From: Myotis daubentonii
Taxonomy: Eukaryota > Chordata > Mammalia > Chiroptera > Vespertilionidae
Direction of reading: 5' to 3'
Length of the DNA: 64,000 nt
Assembly: GCF_963259705.1 (NCBI RefSeq)
Contig: NC_081842.1
Span: forward strand, 34,933,796-34,997,795
Positions within the stretch are counted from its first letter, which is position 1. Each line of letters starts with the position of its first letter. Under the pieces are notes generated by a model. That model did not search any database, was not told the origin of the DNA, and saw only the letters and a list, made by a program, of their open reading frames with translations. This document shows, piece after piece, positions 44,731 through 56,220 of the stretch. A program made the translations under genes and the position numbers.

Positions 44731-44945
44731 TTTTAAAAAATACTTTTCATTGATTTCAGAGAGGAAGAGAGAGGTGGAGAGAGATAGAAACATCAATAAT
44801 AAGAGAGAATCATTGATCAGCTGCCTCCTGCACATCCCTATTGGGGGTCGAGCCTGCAAACTGGGTATGTGCCATGACTGGGAAACAAACTGTGACCTCC
44901 TGGTTCATAGGTTGATGCTCAACCACTGAACCACACCAGCTGAGC
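44731..44945 (-). mobile_element. Ves SINE
   Basis: Full-length in reverse with 'actgtgacctcctggttcat' and 'ccactgaaccacaccagct'. The duplication is approximate: CACTTTTCTT on the left and CATCTTTCTT on the right. Confidence 0.9.
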
Positions 44946-44993
44946 TTCATCTTTCTTGTTTTCTCTATTTCACCAGTGGATCTTATTCATATA

Positions 44994-45128
44994 CAGGGTG
45001 TCCCCCAAAAATAAAATTTATACACACTTTAACATCTGATAGCTCAATTTTGAAAATTAAATGTATTTTGATAAACACTGCCTTTATAATTATTCAAAGT
45101 GTGTGTATACAATTTTGGGGACATCCTA
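44994..45128 (+). mobile_element. mariner-like MITE (135 bp)
   Basis: The left end CAGGGTGTCCCCCAAAA ... TATACACACTTT is mirrored by the right end AAAGTGTGTGTATACAATTT ... GGGGACATCCTA, giving inverted repeats of about 32 bp. TA flanks both sides (44992-44993, 45129-45130), the mariner/Tc1 target. It is too short to encode transposase. Confidence 0.88.
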
Positions 45129-45130
45129 TA

Positions 45131-45594
45131 TTGGTTAGAGAGCCACCAAAGGATTAGTTTTAATCTTTCTATTAGACAGTTATGCAGATGGTTTAATAAT
45201 ATTGAGACTGATGGGATTCCTACCTGACTAACTCCCTTCTCACTAGTAAGTAAACCACACAACAAGCCACGTTTTATATTTCAGATTCATGCATCCTCCA
45301 TGATAGCATGGTTGAAGCCACAGCATACAAGAAAAGGTGTCATATTTTATTTTCAAAAACTAAGGGTAGGCAGCAACAACTATATCAGCAACTGATGATT
45401 GGAAAAGATTAGAAGACTTAGTGATCCTGGCCATATTTCTGCTAGAAATGACAACCAGAGCCATCTTTATCTTGTTTATGATTTCTAAAGGCAATCTTCT
45501 AAATGTTTCACCATTATGACATGAGCTATTGGTCAAAGTTGATATTGTTTATTACCTTAAGTAAGCTTTTTTTCCTGTTTCCTTAGAGGTATTC
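45131..45594. other. non-coding stretch
   Basis: No feature recognised. Confidence 0.4.
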
Positions 45595-46260
45595 TCAAGA
45601 AATAACATTTTTAGACTTGACTGGGATGATCATAAGACTTTTTTTCCCTTGACAGTTTGAAGTGATGAATTATATTAATAGATTTCCTAAGCTTGAATCA
45701 TCTGTACTTTCCTGGAATAAACTCTATTTGGTCATGATAGATGATGGTTTTTAATGTAAAGTTAAATTTGATATGCTTACATATTTACTTATAATTTGAC
45801 ATGCTCATATTTTATTTATAATTTAATATTTACTTATAATTTATATCACTAAATTATATTGACCTAAAGTTTTTTTTTGTATTTTTGTCAAGTTTTGGTA
45901 TCAAGGTTTTCTAGTTTTAAAAATCAATTTGGATAGTTTTCTCCTTTTTACTTAGCTATGTAATGTATTATGTAGTGTAAGCATTATATGTCTTTTGAAG
46001 TTTTAAGTAATTGGCCAATAAGCCATCTTGCTTCAGAGATATGCTAGAAATAATTCTTTTATACAAGTATACATTGTCTATGTTGTTCTAATTATTTTTA
46101 ACATTATTCCTGATTTAAATTTTGCAACTTATACTTTCCCAGAAAATAATCCCTTTCATTAAGGTTTTCCAACTTAAACTTTTATTCTTTTTATTGTCTT
46201 ACTTAATTTTAATCTTGTTGGCGTTCTTTTGAACTAGAATTGTTAAGTAACTCACCTTAG
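45595..46260 (-). mobile_element. old L1 ORF2 fragment
   Basis: 'tggaataaactctatttggt', 'catgatagatgatggttttt' and 'gtcaagttttggtatcaagg' are the reverse complement of the L1 ORF2 reverse transcriptase region (around the conserved GFIPG stretch). The middle is filled with AT-rich repeats of 'tacttataattt' (45780-45845), a secondary expansion. Confidence 0.65.
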
Positions 46261-46394
46261 TTACCCTATCAAGTCAGAGTTGAAATATGCAAACTGTTGC
46301 AACTAGGATAATGCTGCTAATGTTTTATGAACTCAATTACCAGAAGTATCTTAATAACATTTCCATTCCAATATTTCTGAAAAAGACTGTAGGT

Positions 46395-46582
46395 CAGCGG
46401 TTCTCAACCTGTGTGTCGCGACCCCTTTGGCGGTCGAACGACCCTTTCACAGGGGTCGCTTAAGACCATCCTGCATATCAGATATTTACATTACAGTTAT
46501 GAAGTAGCAACGAAAATAATTTTATGGTTGGGTCACAACATGAGGAACTGTATTTAAAGGGCCAGAAGGTTGAGAACCACTG
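46395..46582 (+). mobile_element. SPIN: SPIN-type hAT MITE (188 bp)
   Basis: CAGCGGTTCTCAACCTGTG ... GAAGGTTGAGAACCACTG are the SPIN termini, and the interior ('ctttggcggtcgaacgacc', 'cctgcatatcagatatttac', 'gaagtagcaacgaaaataat') matches the non-autonomous SPIN family. The flanks CTGTAGGT (46387-46394) and CTCTAGGT (46583-46590) are an 8-bp duplication with one mismatch. Compared with the copy at 56843 it has a roughly 20-bp internal deletion. Confidence 0.92.
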
Positions 46583-46590
46583 CTCTAGGT

Positions 46591-47379
46591 AATGGCAAGG
46601 AGATACCTTAAACTATTAAATGACAATGAGCGATAACAACTCAATGTGTAAAGAGAATTATGCTTAAGTTTTTTGTAACATGTGGAATATGAAAAATTAT
46701 GCAAATTTTAGTTGAAATATGGGAGAGAGTTCAAGGACCATACTCTGTTAAATGACAAAGGAATCCCGTTCCATGAGAATGAAATTAAATAGATGTAAAC
46801 ACAAACAGGACTCCAAAAATGGTTCCAATTTTATATGCATCCTTTTCAGAACATAGATCTAGAGCATAAAGTAGGATCACCATCAATCAAATATTTATAA
46901 AGCCAATTAAGAGATAATGTTTTAGAGTAATATTATATTCAGGTATAATGCTAAGAGTAAAATGAAAAATAGTCTTGCTAATCTGATTAAAGTTTAAGAT
47001 AAATAGATTGGCAACTCAAATTCAGAAAATAATTTGTTTTTCCCAGGAGAGCTACTTGTAAGAACACAAAGCAATGTCTTTACTATGTCTGGCAATATCA
47101 TTTATGGAATATCATCTTCTCAATATATTAAGTTAATCATTTGTAATTTGATTTAAAATGAGCTTGATTCTTATCCCTCTCTTCCACATCAGAGAGGTAG
47201 AGACATGGTCTTTCGGGGGTTCAATTTGGTTTCATGGAACCAAAGTATTATGAAAGCTCATACAGCTACCAAAGCTATTTTCTGATTTTAGCACTATTCT
47301 GGAAAACATCAGGGAAAAAAAAACACACACAAAACACTGGGAAAACTAAAAGGTGCAGGGATACCTCAACAAAGGCTTG
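46591..47379. other. AT-rich non-coding stretch
   Basis: No feature recognised. Confidence 0.4.
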
Positions 47380-47393
47380 GACTACATTCTTTT

Positions 47394-47645
47394 TTTTTTT
47401 TTTTAATATTCACTGGAGGATATTTTTTATTGATTTTTTTTTTAGAGAGAGAAAGAGAGAGACAGAGAGACAGAGAAAGAGAAACATCAATGTGAGAGAG
47501 AAATATCAATGGGTTGCCTCCTGTACCTGCTCTGATCAGGGATTGAGCCCTCAACCTGGGTATGTGCTCTGACCAGGATTCAAACTCACAACATTTTAGG
47601 TGTACAGGATGATGCTCCAACCAACTGAGCCATTTGTCCAGGGCT
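47394..47645 (-). mobile_element. older Ves-type SINE
   Basis: In reverse, 'ggctcagttggttggagca' starts the element, followed by 'gtttgaatcctggtcagag' (B-box region), a CT-rich block and the older tail 'aaaaatatcctccagtgaat' / 'attaaaaaa'. It is the same older subfamily as 19659-19874. The flank 'gactacattc' versus 'gacttcatat' suggests an eroded duplication. Confidence 0.87.
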
Positions 47646-48034
47646 AGACTTCATATTTTTAAATGTAAAGATAATAATTTCTGGATGGTTGATACAGTAA
47701 ACTAGAAATTATGATAGTTGATGTTAAAGGGTAATACACATAGATATTGAAGTACTTGCAGTGATGGAAGAATTTGAAATGAAAAAGAAAAAATGTTTTA
47801 TGCATCTAAGGCTTAGGTGAATACTGGGGGAAAAACCAGGAGTTTGGTCAATGACAGTTATGAGTAGGAATAAAGAGTGGCATATACTTCAAAAAGAAAT
47901 GAGAATTTTTATACCAAGACAGAGGGTGATGTAGTGTGTGACAGTGATGTGAAGGATGTTAGAGAAATGTCAGGATACAGAGAGTTCAGGTAGAAGTCTA
48001 TTGTAACAGTCCATAAAAAAAAAAAGAACCTTTG
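47646..48034. other. non-coding stretch
   Basis: No feature recognised. Confidence 0.4.
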
Positions 48035-48185
48035 GTTCAATTCAATAGACATTTATTAAGCACTGACTGTATACCATATACTCATCTAGGTGCTTAGGCT
48101 AAATATTGTGAACAATAGACTAACATCTTTGCTCTCTGTGACTCACATTTTAGTAATTGAAGGCAAAAGCAATAGGAAAAGAAAA
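48035..48185 (-). repeat. L2 LINE 3'-end fragment
   Basis: 'caatagacatttattaagca', 'ctgactgtataccatatact' and 'taggtgcttaggctaaatat' match the reverse complement of the L2 3' end. Confidence 0.65.
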
Positions 48186-49641
48186 GGACTATGACAGCAG
48201 GAAGTATTGCAAAGATTGAGTTGGCAGGACCTTCTTAATATTGATGGTCAAGGAAAAGAAAAATTTTCCCCAAAAAATTCTATGGCCTTAAACCTAAGTA
48301 ACAAGTAATGTAAAAAGGCCATTGGTAGAAATAGAGCAATTTATTGTTGTGACAAGGAGAAAATTCACATATGTCCTAAATTGATTATAGCAGGCTGGAG
48401 GGTGGAAGGAGGAGACAAGAGAGGTTAATCAACTAACAACAGAGAAAAGCTACCAAAAGACTGCTTTCACTCCTGAATGTATATTAGAAATTTAGATTAA
48501 CTTCCAGGTGGCCATTTCCATGATTGTCTGGAAGAGAATAGCCAGGTACAATCGCCCACCAGAAGCCTCTGCTTCTTACTTACACAATAGCTTTTCGAGT
48601 GTTGCCCACCACCAATCCAAAGGAGGAAACAGCTCTTCCCTACAGACAATGTACTTGTTCCAGAACTAGCTCTACTTCACCTTTGCCCACCCCCTGTATT
48701 TATAGACAATGTGAATTCTTTCTTCTTCAAACTATTTCCATTCAAGAGCCCATCAATCCCAGTACTAAAACATGTATATCTTGTCCACCTACTCCTGCTG
48801 CTGGTGCTTCAGACTCTATGCTCCCGGACCTGATCTTTTTTTTTGGGGGGGGGGGGGTAATGGGTGGGAGGGGCTAGCATATGACTTAGCAAACCCTTTA
48901 TTTCAGAAAAGCTTTAAGTCTTGCAAGTATTTTGTTTAACTCTTGAATTCTTCCCAGCACCAAGCAATAGGAATACAAAGATGAACAGGAAGGAGCAGCA
49001 TTCTGGAAAAGTGCCTTGTGTGATGATGGGGCAGTTCTGGGTATGTTGAAACTTTGATTCAGGTAGATTATCCTTGTGAAATATGCAAGAAAACAATTGG
49101 AAAGGTGTTTTGTTTTGTTTTTAATTCAAGAGAGAAGTTAACCTAAGAGAAATCTGTTCAGGAGGTTAGTTTTCCAGTTATCATCATGTATGAAATTACC
49201 AAGAGAAAGAGAATAGAATAAGAGAAAACACCCAGAGACAAAAACTAGAACACTGCTATTTATAAGAATACAATTGTAAAAGTAAACCAAGAAGATTAAG
49301 TTAGAATAATGTAGAGGTGGATATAAAATAATAGAAAAAGAAAAATGCTGCAATATCACCAGAGTGATATTGATCTACGTAAGACAGTTCCCAAAGGGAT
49401 GGAGTTGTCAATACCAAAAGGAGCAGAGTTTGAATAAAAAGAGAAATGTTTCAGAAGAAAAGTGGGAGCTTATAAGAGGAAAAGCTAGAATATAGGGGAT
49501 TGTTAGCTAAAGATCAGAAATGGAGAAAGTCTATGTACACTAACCTTTTAGAAAAACTTGATGGTAGGAGGACTAGTCAGCAGGTGCAGTAATTTTGTTG
49601 TTTTGTGGGAGAATTAATTAAAAGAGACTTGAGTGTGTTTA
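48186..49641. other. non-coding stretch with T/G homopolymers
   Basis: No exon or repeat recognised. T9 then G13 at 48836-48857 is a homopolymer junction prone to sequencing error. Confidence 0.4.
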
Positions 49642-50144
49642 TGAGATGAAGGGGAACAGAATGTACTACCCAAAAAATATGCTTCTTTGGCAAAGGATTA
49701 TTTTGAGCTGATTATTTTGAGAAATCACAGACACAAAGGAAGCTCTGAAAAGTGTAGAAATTTCCCTTTTGTAAGAGAAATTCACATTAGAAAGGGGGAC
49801 TGTACCAGGAAGAGAACTATTACCAGAGAACACTATTTTACCAGAGAGACTTATCTGCATGGCAGGGCCAAGCTTGTTTACCGAACATTTCCTCTTCTCA
49901 CCTTCCCATGAACTGCCTTCCTGCCTTTGAAACCCCAGACTCCTATCCTTTTCCTTAGCTCAGCATCCTACATGACAATCAATTACTTGGCTGCCTTTTG
50001 AATCTCATTCCTTTGTGGGGCTCTTGTACTTATGTACATAATAACTTCTGTACATTTCCTCTTGTGTTAATCTCTTATTTATTACAGGGTTGTCTCAGCC
50101 AAGAGTCTAGAAGGGTAGAGGTAAAATGAACTTTCCTTTCCTAC
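49642..50144 (+). mobile_element. old LTR, probably ERVL-like
   Basis: Begins 'tgagatgaaggggaacagaa' and ends '..tttcctttcctaca'. 'ctacccaaaaaatatgcttc', 'tcctatccttttccttagct', 'tgccttttgaatctcattcc', 'tttgtggggctcttgtactt' and 'ttgtctcagccaagagtcta' are in the order I remember from ERVL-related mammalian LTRs. TG...CA ends are present; the 5-bp duplication is unclear. No internal region is adjacent. Confidence 0.6.
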
Positions 50145-51867
50145 AAAGTTAAAAGAAAAAGTTAGTAGTCAAACTGAAAATTCAAAAGCAGGTGGTGACA
50201 GAACAGTTCCTAGAAGAGGCACGGTCATCTGGAGTCGACCAGAACCGAAGAAATGAACATTCATCCCATAAGGCATTTCTCTCTCAGGCAAGCAGGGGAT
50301 GCTATATGAGTATACAATGAGTTGCAGAGAAGAAATCAGAGGGAGTTTATTTATGTATGAGGGCTTAGGTTTTACTCAGTAAAATAGGAAAGTCATATGA
50401 CATGTCTTCAGATGATAAGGGTGATGCAGATTGTAGAAATTACTTAAATCACCACTTTTGTCTTCAAACACCTTAGTGAAGTTTAAAAGGAGAAGAGGAG
50501 AGAGTATAGGAACGAAAGGGTCAAGTGTTTATATGAGATATTCAAGGAAGATCTGAACTTTAGAGAGAAAAACACATCTGCCTTTCAATTCATCGGAGGG
50601 CGAATTTGGAGGGTATAAAGTCAAAAGAAAAAAATATGTTTCCTAGATGAAAAGGCAGTGGCTCAAAAATAATCTCTGATATATGTTGTACTTTCAACCA
50701 TATTAGCTGAATTATATGTTCTGGAATTTACTTGTTTGGTAATTATCAGATATTATCATCACATATATTTTGATATTGATAAATGTCATATAAAATGTTT
50801 AGGTTTCAAATGTTACTCTGCTTTTATAAAGCCAGTATTTCTATCTAGTGGGCATGAAAATCTAATAAATTTATATTATATTGGTTTACGTCAATGGGTA
50901 TGTGAAAGTGAAGCTGGGTATTCATATTCATTTATTACCACAATCATTGCTACTAGTGGTAATTGAGAGGATTTATTTGCATTTCACCAGGTAAAACAAG
51001 GAAGCATTTTGTATGGATCACAATTCCTGAAAAGAGTATCTTAGTTTGTATCTACTGCATTGCTTTTCAAAGAGTGGCATAACCATGAGGGAAATTCACT
51101 GTACACTTGGTTGTCTCAGTTGAAATGCACAATTTTTTTCTTTAAAGTGTTTAATACTTTTCAGAGGCAAACAGGTTGTAATTTAATGATGAGGTAAAAG
51201 GCCTGAAAAAATAAAATATGAATATACTGAAGTCACTAAAATTAAAAATGAATGAAATGGTCCTATTTCAGAGTGATTCTAAAAATTGTTGTCTTAAAAA
51301 AAATCATTTGTTTTGAGTGCATTCCTTATTAGGACACTATTTTTCATTTCTTTTCATAAATCAAGTTTTTGGCTCTGTATTTAAATGCTAACTTATGATC
51401 TCAAAATACAATAGTTATTTCACCATAGTGTAGCATCTATAGCACTTTCTTCATGTTTTATACCATGATTATTCATAAGTATGAATAAAAGCAAAATGCA
51501 ATAAGTATTCATGACATGTCATCTCCATGAAGAATGACTAATGTAAATCAAACAAAATATAGTACAGATGGAAAAATGAAAATTTTAATAATGATGCTCA
51601 AAGAAATAGAATAAAAATTCTGTAAGAAAATTAATTCTTCTTCAATAGCTGTCTTGTTTTTTCATGCTTTATGTTTCCCATCCAAAGTTGCTTTACTTTA
51701 AAATAACTTGCCATTTTCAAAAATGAGATAAAGTGGGTCTCAAATTTGGTTCTCAAATATTTCTTTAAATGCTACAGTTTTTAAGTTCAAACAATGCTAT
51801 GTACACCAGGCTATATCCTATGTGGCCACAACAGACTGCCAAAATCACTACATAGATTCTAAAGCCA
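50145..51867. other. AT-rich non-coding stretch
   Basis: No feature recognised. Confidence 0.4.
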
Positions 51868-52037
51868 TAGTGTTTTTTGGACTGTGAATGCATCAGAATA
51901 ACTGTTAAAATACACACTCCTGGCTTCTCTCTAAGACCTATTGAGCCAGAATTCCTTAGGAGTGGTAGCCAGCAATTCAAACATTTAATAATTTTCCTAG
52001 GAGACTCATTCACACAAGATTGGGAACCGCTACCTAG
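51868..52037 (+). mobile_element. MER5-like remnant
   Basis: 'gaatgcatcagaataactgt', 'taaaatacacactcctggct', 'ctattgagccagaattcctt' and 'gattgggaaccgctac' follow MER5-type hAT relics in forward orientation. Confidence 0.65.
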
Positions 52038-52338
52038 TGTTGTGGAGCGTCATCTGCATCCCTATCTGTTACCAGAGAAAGTGGAATTCTTGCAATGTTG
52101 CAAGGAAAGGAATTTCCTATGACTCACATGGGAGGATGAGTGACCTTTATTTCCATGGAATTAAACGCCTGGGTTTCCAATGTCGTATTTCCCTCCAACC
52201 TGCCATGAAAAAAAAAGTCTAATCTTATCTCTATCAGGGCTAGAGTTAAGGCGACTGCCCAAAGTCTTCACTCCATATTAAAGCACAGTTCAGGCTAGCA
52301 TCCTGCCTATGGAGTCCACGTGGCCATGGGCCACATGG

Positions 52339-53116
52339 TGCCGGGAGCCGGTCCATCCTTGCTGTTTCAAGGGACCTGGCATATATGGCATACGGTTCTT
52401 AATATGTTTGCTCACCTTCTTGGCGCTGTGTTTTAACCAAAGTCACCTCTCCGAGAAAGGTTGAATCCCCAGGTAGGGATTTTCTCCTGAAGTTAGGGAG
52501 GGAATAAAACCCCTCAACTAAGTGCCAGGCGGGTAATTAATCCCTTTAACTACGAACAATCATGCTTAAACTACATAATCTTTTCTCCCTGGAATGGAGA
52601 TAAGAAACGCCCTAACCTTTGTAATAGAGATTGATAGGATTGAATCAACTGGTATAAATACAGTTGTAACAAGACAGAAACACTCAGAACTTAGAACAGA
52701 ATCAAGAAGACAGAACCTACACGGAGCCTAGAGACAGAAGAACTTCGCTGGAGAGAGCATGCCAGAGGATCCTGGAGAGGGACTGGCCTCGGAGCCTAGA
52801 GACAGAGCCTAGCGGGAGAACATGGCAAGGGACCCTGGACTGAACCTGACTACAGAGATTGGCAGGAGAACCTGACTGGAACCTGGACACTGAACCTGAC
52901 TGGAGAGCCTGGACAGAACCTGGCTGGAGAACCTAGCGAGGGAACATGGCTACAGAACCTCGCTGGAGATCCGAAGCAGAACCTCTCTGGAGATCCGGGC
53001 TAGAGATCCTGGCTAGGTTGCTGATCAACTGAACGCTGTCTCCGTGTCATTCCTTCTTCGCCGACTCCGTCTACGCCTTTGGGGACCCCTGGACCCGCTG
53101 GGGTTGGACCCCGGCA
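52339..53116 (+). mobile_element. solo LTR, class II (ERV2/ERVK-like), 778 bp
   Basis: Begins TGCCGGGAGCCGG and ends GGACCCCGGCA, with 7-bp terminal inverted repeats TGCCGGG/CCCGGCA. It is flanked by the exact 6-bp duplication ACATGG (52333-52338 and 53117-53122), typical of class II retroviruses. TATAAATA at about 52653 is a likely promoter for + strand transcription. 52720-53010 consists of drifting short repeats of 'gaacctggctggaga' type. No retroviral gene is adjacent, so internal sequence and one LTR were lost by LTR-LTR recombination. Confidence 0.88.
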
Positions 53117-53122
53117 ACATGG

Positions 53123-53644
53123 CTTCTAAGGCCACATGGCTATTGTGAGAGCAGGCAAGGGTGGGTCCACAAAGCAGAACAAGAGAAAGGGAACACTTTG
53201 TCTTGGGGATTTTACCCTTCCAAGATTTCCCACACTTGCCGTGGCTCCACCCGCCTAGCCAATCCGTTGTTCCCCAGGCTAGACTGATAGGCAAACACAT
53301 TTCCTATGTGATACTGACTTCACTGCATAGGTGCCTACCTCCCCCTTTGTTTGATCCCTTCCCCAGTGATCTCCGGGGCAGTATGAAGTTGTAGCTTCCT
53401 GGTGAAGCTGTCCAGATGGCTATGTATATCATGTCTTCTCCCCTTTGCTCTCTTTTTTATTATTCATATTAATAACTAGCTATTTATGACAATAACAATA
53501 GTTTGAAAATTTTCATGGTTGGGGAGGCAGCAACAGATAAGTGAAAATAAATTGAAAGCTGGAGTGTTGATTTCTTTGCTTGAAATATATACCATTATAG
53601 ACTTAGCCATCTACATTTAGGTAAAAAAACGTTATTTTCCTACC
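53123..53644. other. non-coding stretch
   Basis: No repeat recognised; the first 250 bp are moderately GC-rich but show no exon signal I trust. Confidence 0.4.
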
Positions 53645-54230
53645 TGTGGTAGGTGTAATTCTAAGATGACCCACAATATGTACATTACCTGCATAGTCCC
53701 TGAAACTGTGAATATGATGAATTTTTCTACCATTATTAGGTTATATTACATAGGCTGGTTGATTTTAAGAAGGAGAGCTTATCCTGGGTGAGCCATATCT
53801 AATCAGGTGAGACCTTAAATGGAACTGGGCTCTTTCTGAAGCCAGAGATTCAACACTTAAGAGAGATTTCACAAGATTTCCCACTGCTAGGTTTGCAGAA
53901 AAAAGGGCCCTGTGGCAAGTTATGCTCACAGTTGCCAAGAGTGGAAAGCAGGTCCCAATGACAGCCAGCAAAGAAACAGGGACTGCAGTCTTACAACCAC
54001 AAGGAACTGAATTCAGTCAGCAACCTCAATGAACCAATTTTCTCCCAGAGCCCCCAAATGATAATACAGCTGGCCAACACTTGGCTTTAAGCTCTGAAAA
54101 ACCCTGAGCAGAGAATTCAGTTATTCCATGTCTGAAATTCTGGCCTACAAAACTGTGGGCTAACCAATAGGTTTTATTTTAAGTAGCTAAATTATAGTGA
54201 TTTGTTTCACAACAACAGAAAACTAATATA
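53645..54230 (+). mobile_element. MLT1-type LTR (ERVL-MaLR)
   Basis: Starts 'tgtggtaggtgtaattctaa' and ends '..aacagaaaactaatata'. 'gatgacccacaatatgtaca', 'gcttatcctgggtgagccat', 'gacagccagcaaagaaacag', 'acaaccacaaggaactgaat' and 'ttttaagtagctaaattata' follow an MLT1-type LTR over nearly its full length. It is better preserved than the copy at 43909. Confidence 0.85.
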
Positions 54231-55852
54231 TACCCATGTTGCGCCAAAGTGACTCTGGCTTAGGGTTGATAGGTGCTCTTTAAGCACAGCCACTCTGATC
54301 CAAACTTGGCTTCTCTGAACCATGCATATGAATGAGATTGGTGTTATGAGTCATCAGATTTTAAATAGCAAAATTAGGTTTATAGAATCACTACGGTCAG
54401 TTGTGTTTAGGTTAAAAAAAAACATTCATTAAGAAATGATTGATAGGAAAAGAAAATCCCAAATAGTTCAAAACTCTTTTATCAGGAGTGATTTTTTTTT
54501 TTTAAAAAACTGTTCAAGTTTATGTTATAGTCAACATTCTAAGGTCGATTAATATCTTAATCTCTATAACCAAGGAAGCAAAAGAATGGGATGGGAGTCC
54601 ATGGCCCAAGATTGTGGCCAAAGTCTGCCAGCCTAAGACCTCATTCTCAGAACAACTCTCTTTTTCACCAGAGAATCTCATGAGTCTATTCAGCCAAAAT
54701 AAATCCTTTTTTCCCCTCTTAATGTGTTCATGAGTTACATCTACTTGCCATTATTTCTCATAGTCACACAAGCATTTCATTGAATATTTCTATAAATAGT
54801 TCCCACATGCCCATGCTTCCTTTAATGACACTGGGATTCTAATAAAGTGATTAGAGCTTCTTATCCCTGCTGTGGCCTCCGCTAAACGATGTGAAAATAC
54901 CCCTCCTGCTGGGGTTACCCCGCCAGCAAAATTCAAATGACCCACCAACAAGTACATCTGTTGTCATTTGACTTTCTTTGCCCTTGTTACTTTTTCCGAC
55001 TATGCTATAAGATCTTTAATTTGTCCCTTGAGGCTCTGAATTCCGTTTTAATTATTTATTTGTAGAGGCTCTCTTCTACAGATAAAATCGGGTTGATTGG
55101 TCTTCTAGTCTTCCTCTAACTATTGGAGTTTTTAACGTGTCCCTCGCTCTCTGAAACCTCACGGCTTTCTAATCCGTATGTGCTCAAGCCTGACAAGGTC
55201 GTCTGATTTGCCTGCTGTATTCTTCAATTGTTCAGTTATGGGTCCCAAATATCCATGAGCACATGTGTAGCTGTGATCTTGCCAAGGAAAAAGGTGGCAG
55301 TGAATCTCTGAAACACAGATTCAGTGAGATTTTGACAAGCAGTTTTGCTAAGTTTAGGAGGTAATTTAGAGTGGCAGAATATTTAAACACAAACTGTTCA
55401 CTGTTTTCTCAATCTTCAAGAAATGTTAAAAATAAAAGTGGGTTTGGTGGAAGAATTTCTCTTTTTAGACTTTCTGATTGCATACAGGTGAGAGAAATCT
55501 TGGTTCTTCATCGGTTTTGCCTTTAGCCTTATCATCTGGTAGCAGAACCTGGTCTTCGCCTGGGTAGCCAGGCTTTCCCCACTCTATCAATGGATCTGCC
55601 AATGCTGAGAACTGCTGACTTCAGAATACACTGGAGACCCAGTTCTGGCTAACAGAGGCCACATCGCAATGACCACCGTGGGGAACACGTTGCTATTGCG
55701 GACTAGCAATAATCTGGAGACTTTCCTAAAACTGTGGGGAAAGATAAGCTGTCCTTTTCCTCTGGGGTTGCCATAGGGTTTCAGAAACCTCTGAAGCTGT
55801 TAATTGACCAAACCTGCTCTTACATAGGAGAACCTATGTGAGAGTGACAATA
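54231..55852. other. non-repetitive stretch, candidate conserved non-coding DNA
   Basis: No repeat family is recognised over 1.6 kb, the longest such stretch of balanced composition in the window. 54790-55260 has complex sequence with short homeodomain-like TAAT/ATTA cores. Nothing in the sequence proves function. Confidence 0.35.
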
Positions 55853-55860
55853 ATCTAGGA

Positions 55861-56071
55861 CAGTGGTTGGCAAACTGCGGCTCGCGAGCCACATGCGGCT
55901 CTTTGGCCCCTTGAGTGTGGCTCTTCCACAAAATACCAACTTCTGCGCATGGGCCACAAAGTTTCAATCGCACTGTACATGCGCACCCGCACGTGGTATT
56001 TTGTGGAAGAGCCACACTCAAGGGGCCAAAGAGCCACATGTGGCTCGCGAGCCTCAGTTTGCTGACCACTG
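55861..56071 (+). mobile_element. foldback-type hAT (211 bp)
   Basis: The first 78 bp and the last 78 bp are inverted copies with about four mismatches, around a 55-bp centre. Termini CAGTGGTTGGCAAAC and GTTTGCTGACCACTG. The exact 8-bp duplication ATCTAGGA flanks it (55853-55860 and 56072-56079). It shares its first 60 bp with the hAT at 9492. Confidence 0.95.
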
Positions 56072-56220
56072 ATCTAGGAGAAAGCAAAACTGAGAAGAGA
56101 GAGTGACTATTGTATTATTCCATTCTTTGAGACTCTACACTTAGCCATGCCTGAAGGTATACCACCCCCCAGCCTTTTCTTTCTTTCTTTTTTACATTCC
56201 TGTCAATAATTACTTTTTTA

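Noticed and set aside
47234..47572. 112-codon + strand frame
   Set aside because: Most of it is the antisense of a Ves-type SINE including its homopolymer tail.
53025..53300. 91-codon - strand frame with an Arg-rich run
   Set aside because: Crosses the end of the solo LTR into flank; no known domain and no splice context.
55800..56087. 95-codon - strand frame and overlapping frames on both strands
   Set aside because: All lie across the foldback hAT, whose inverted arms give mirror-image frames.
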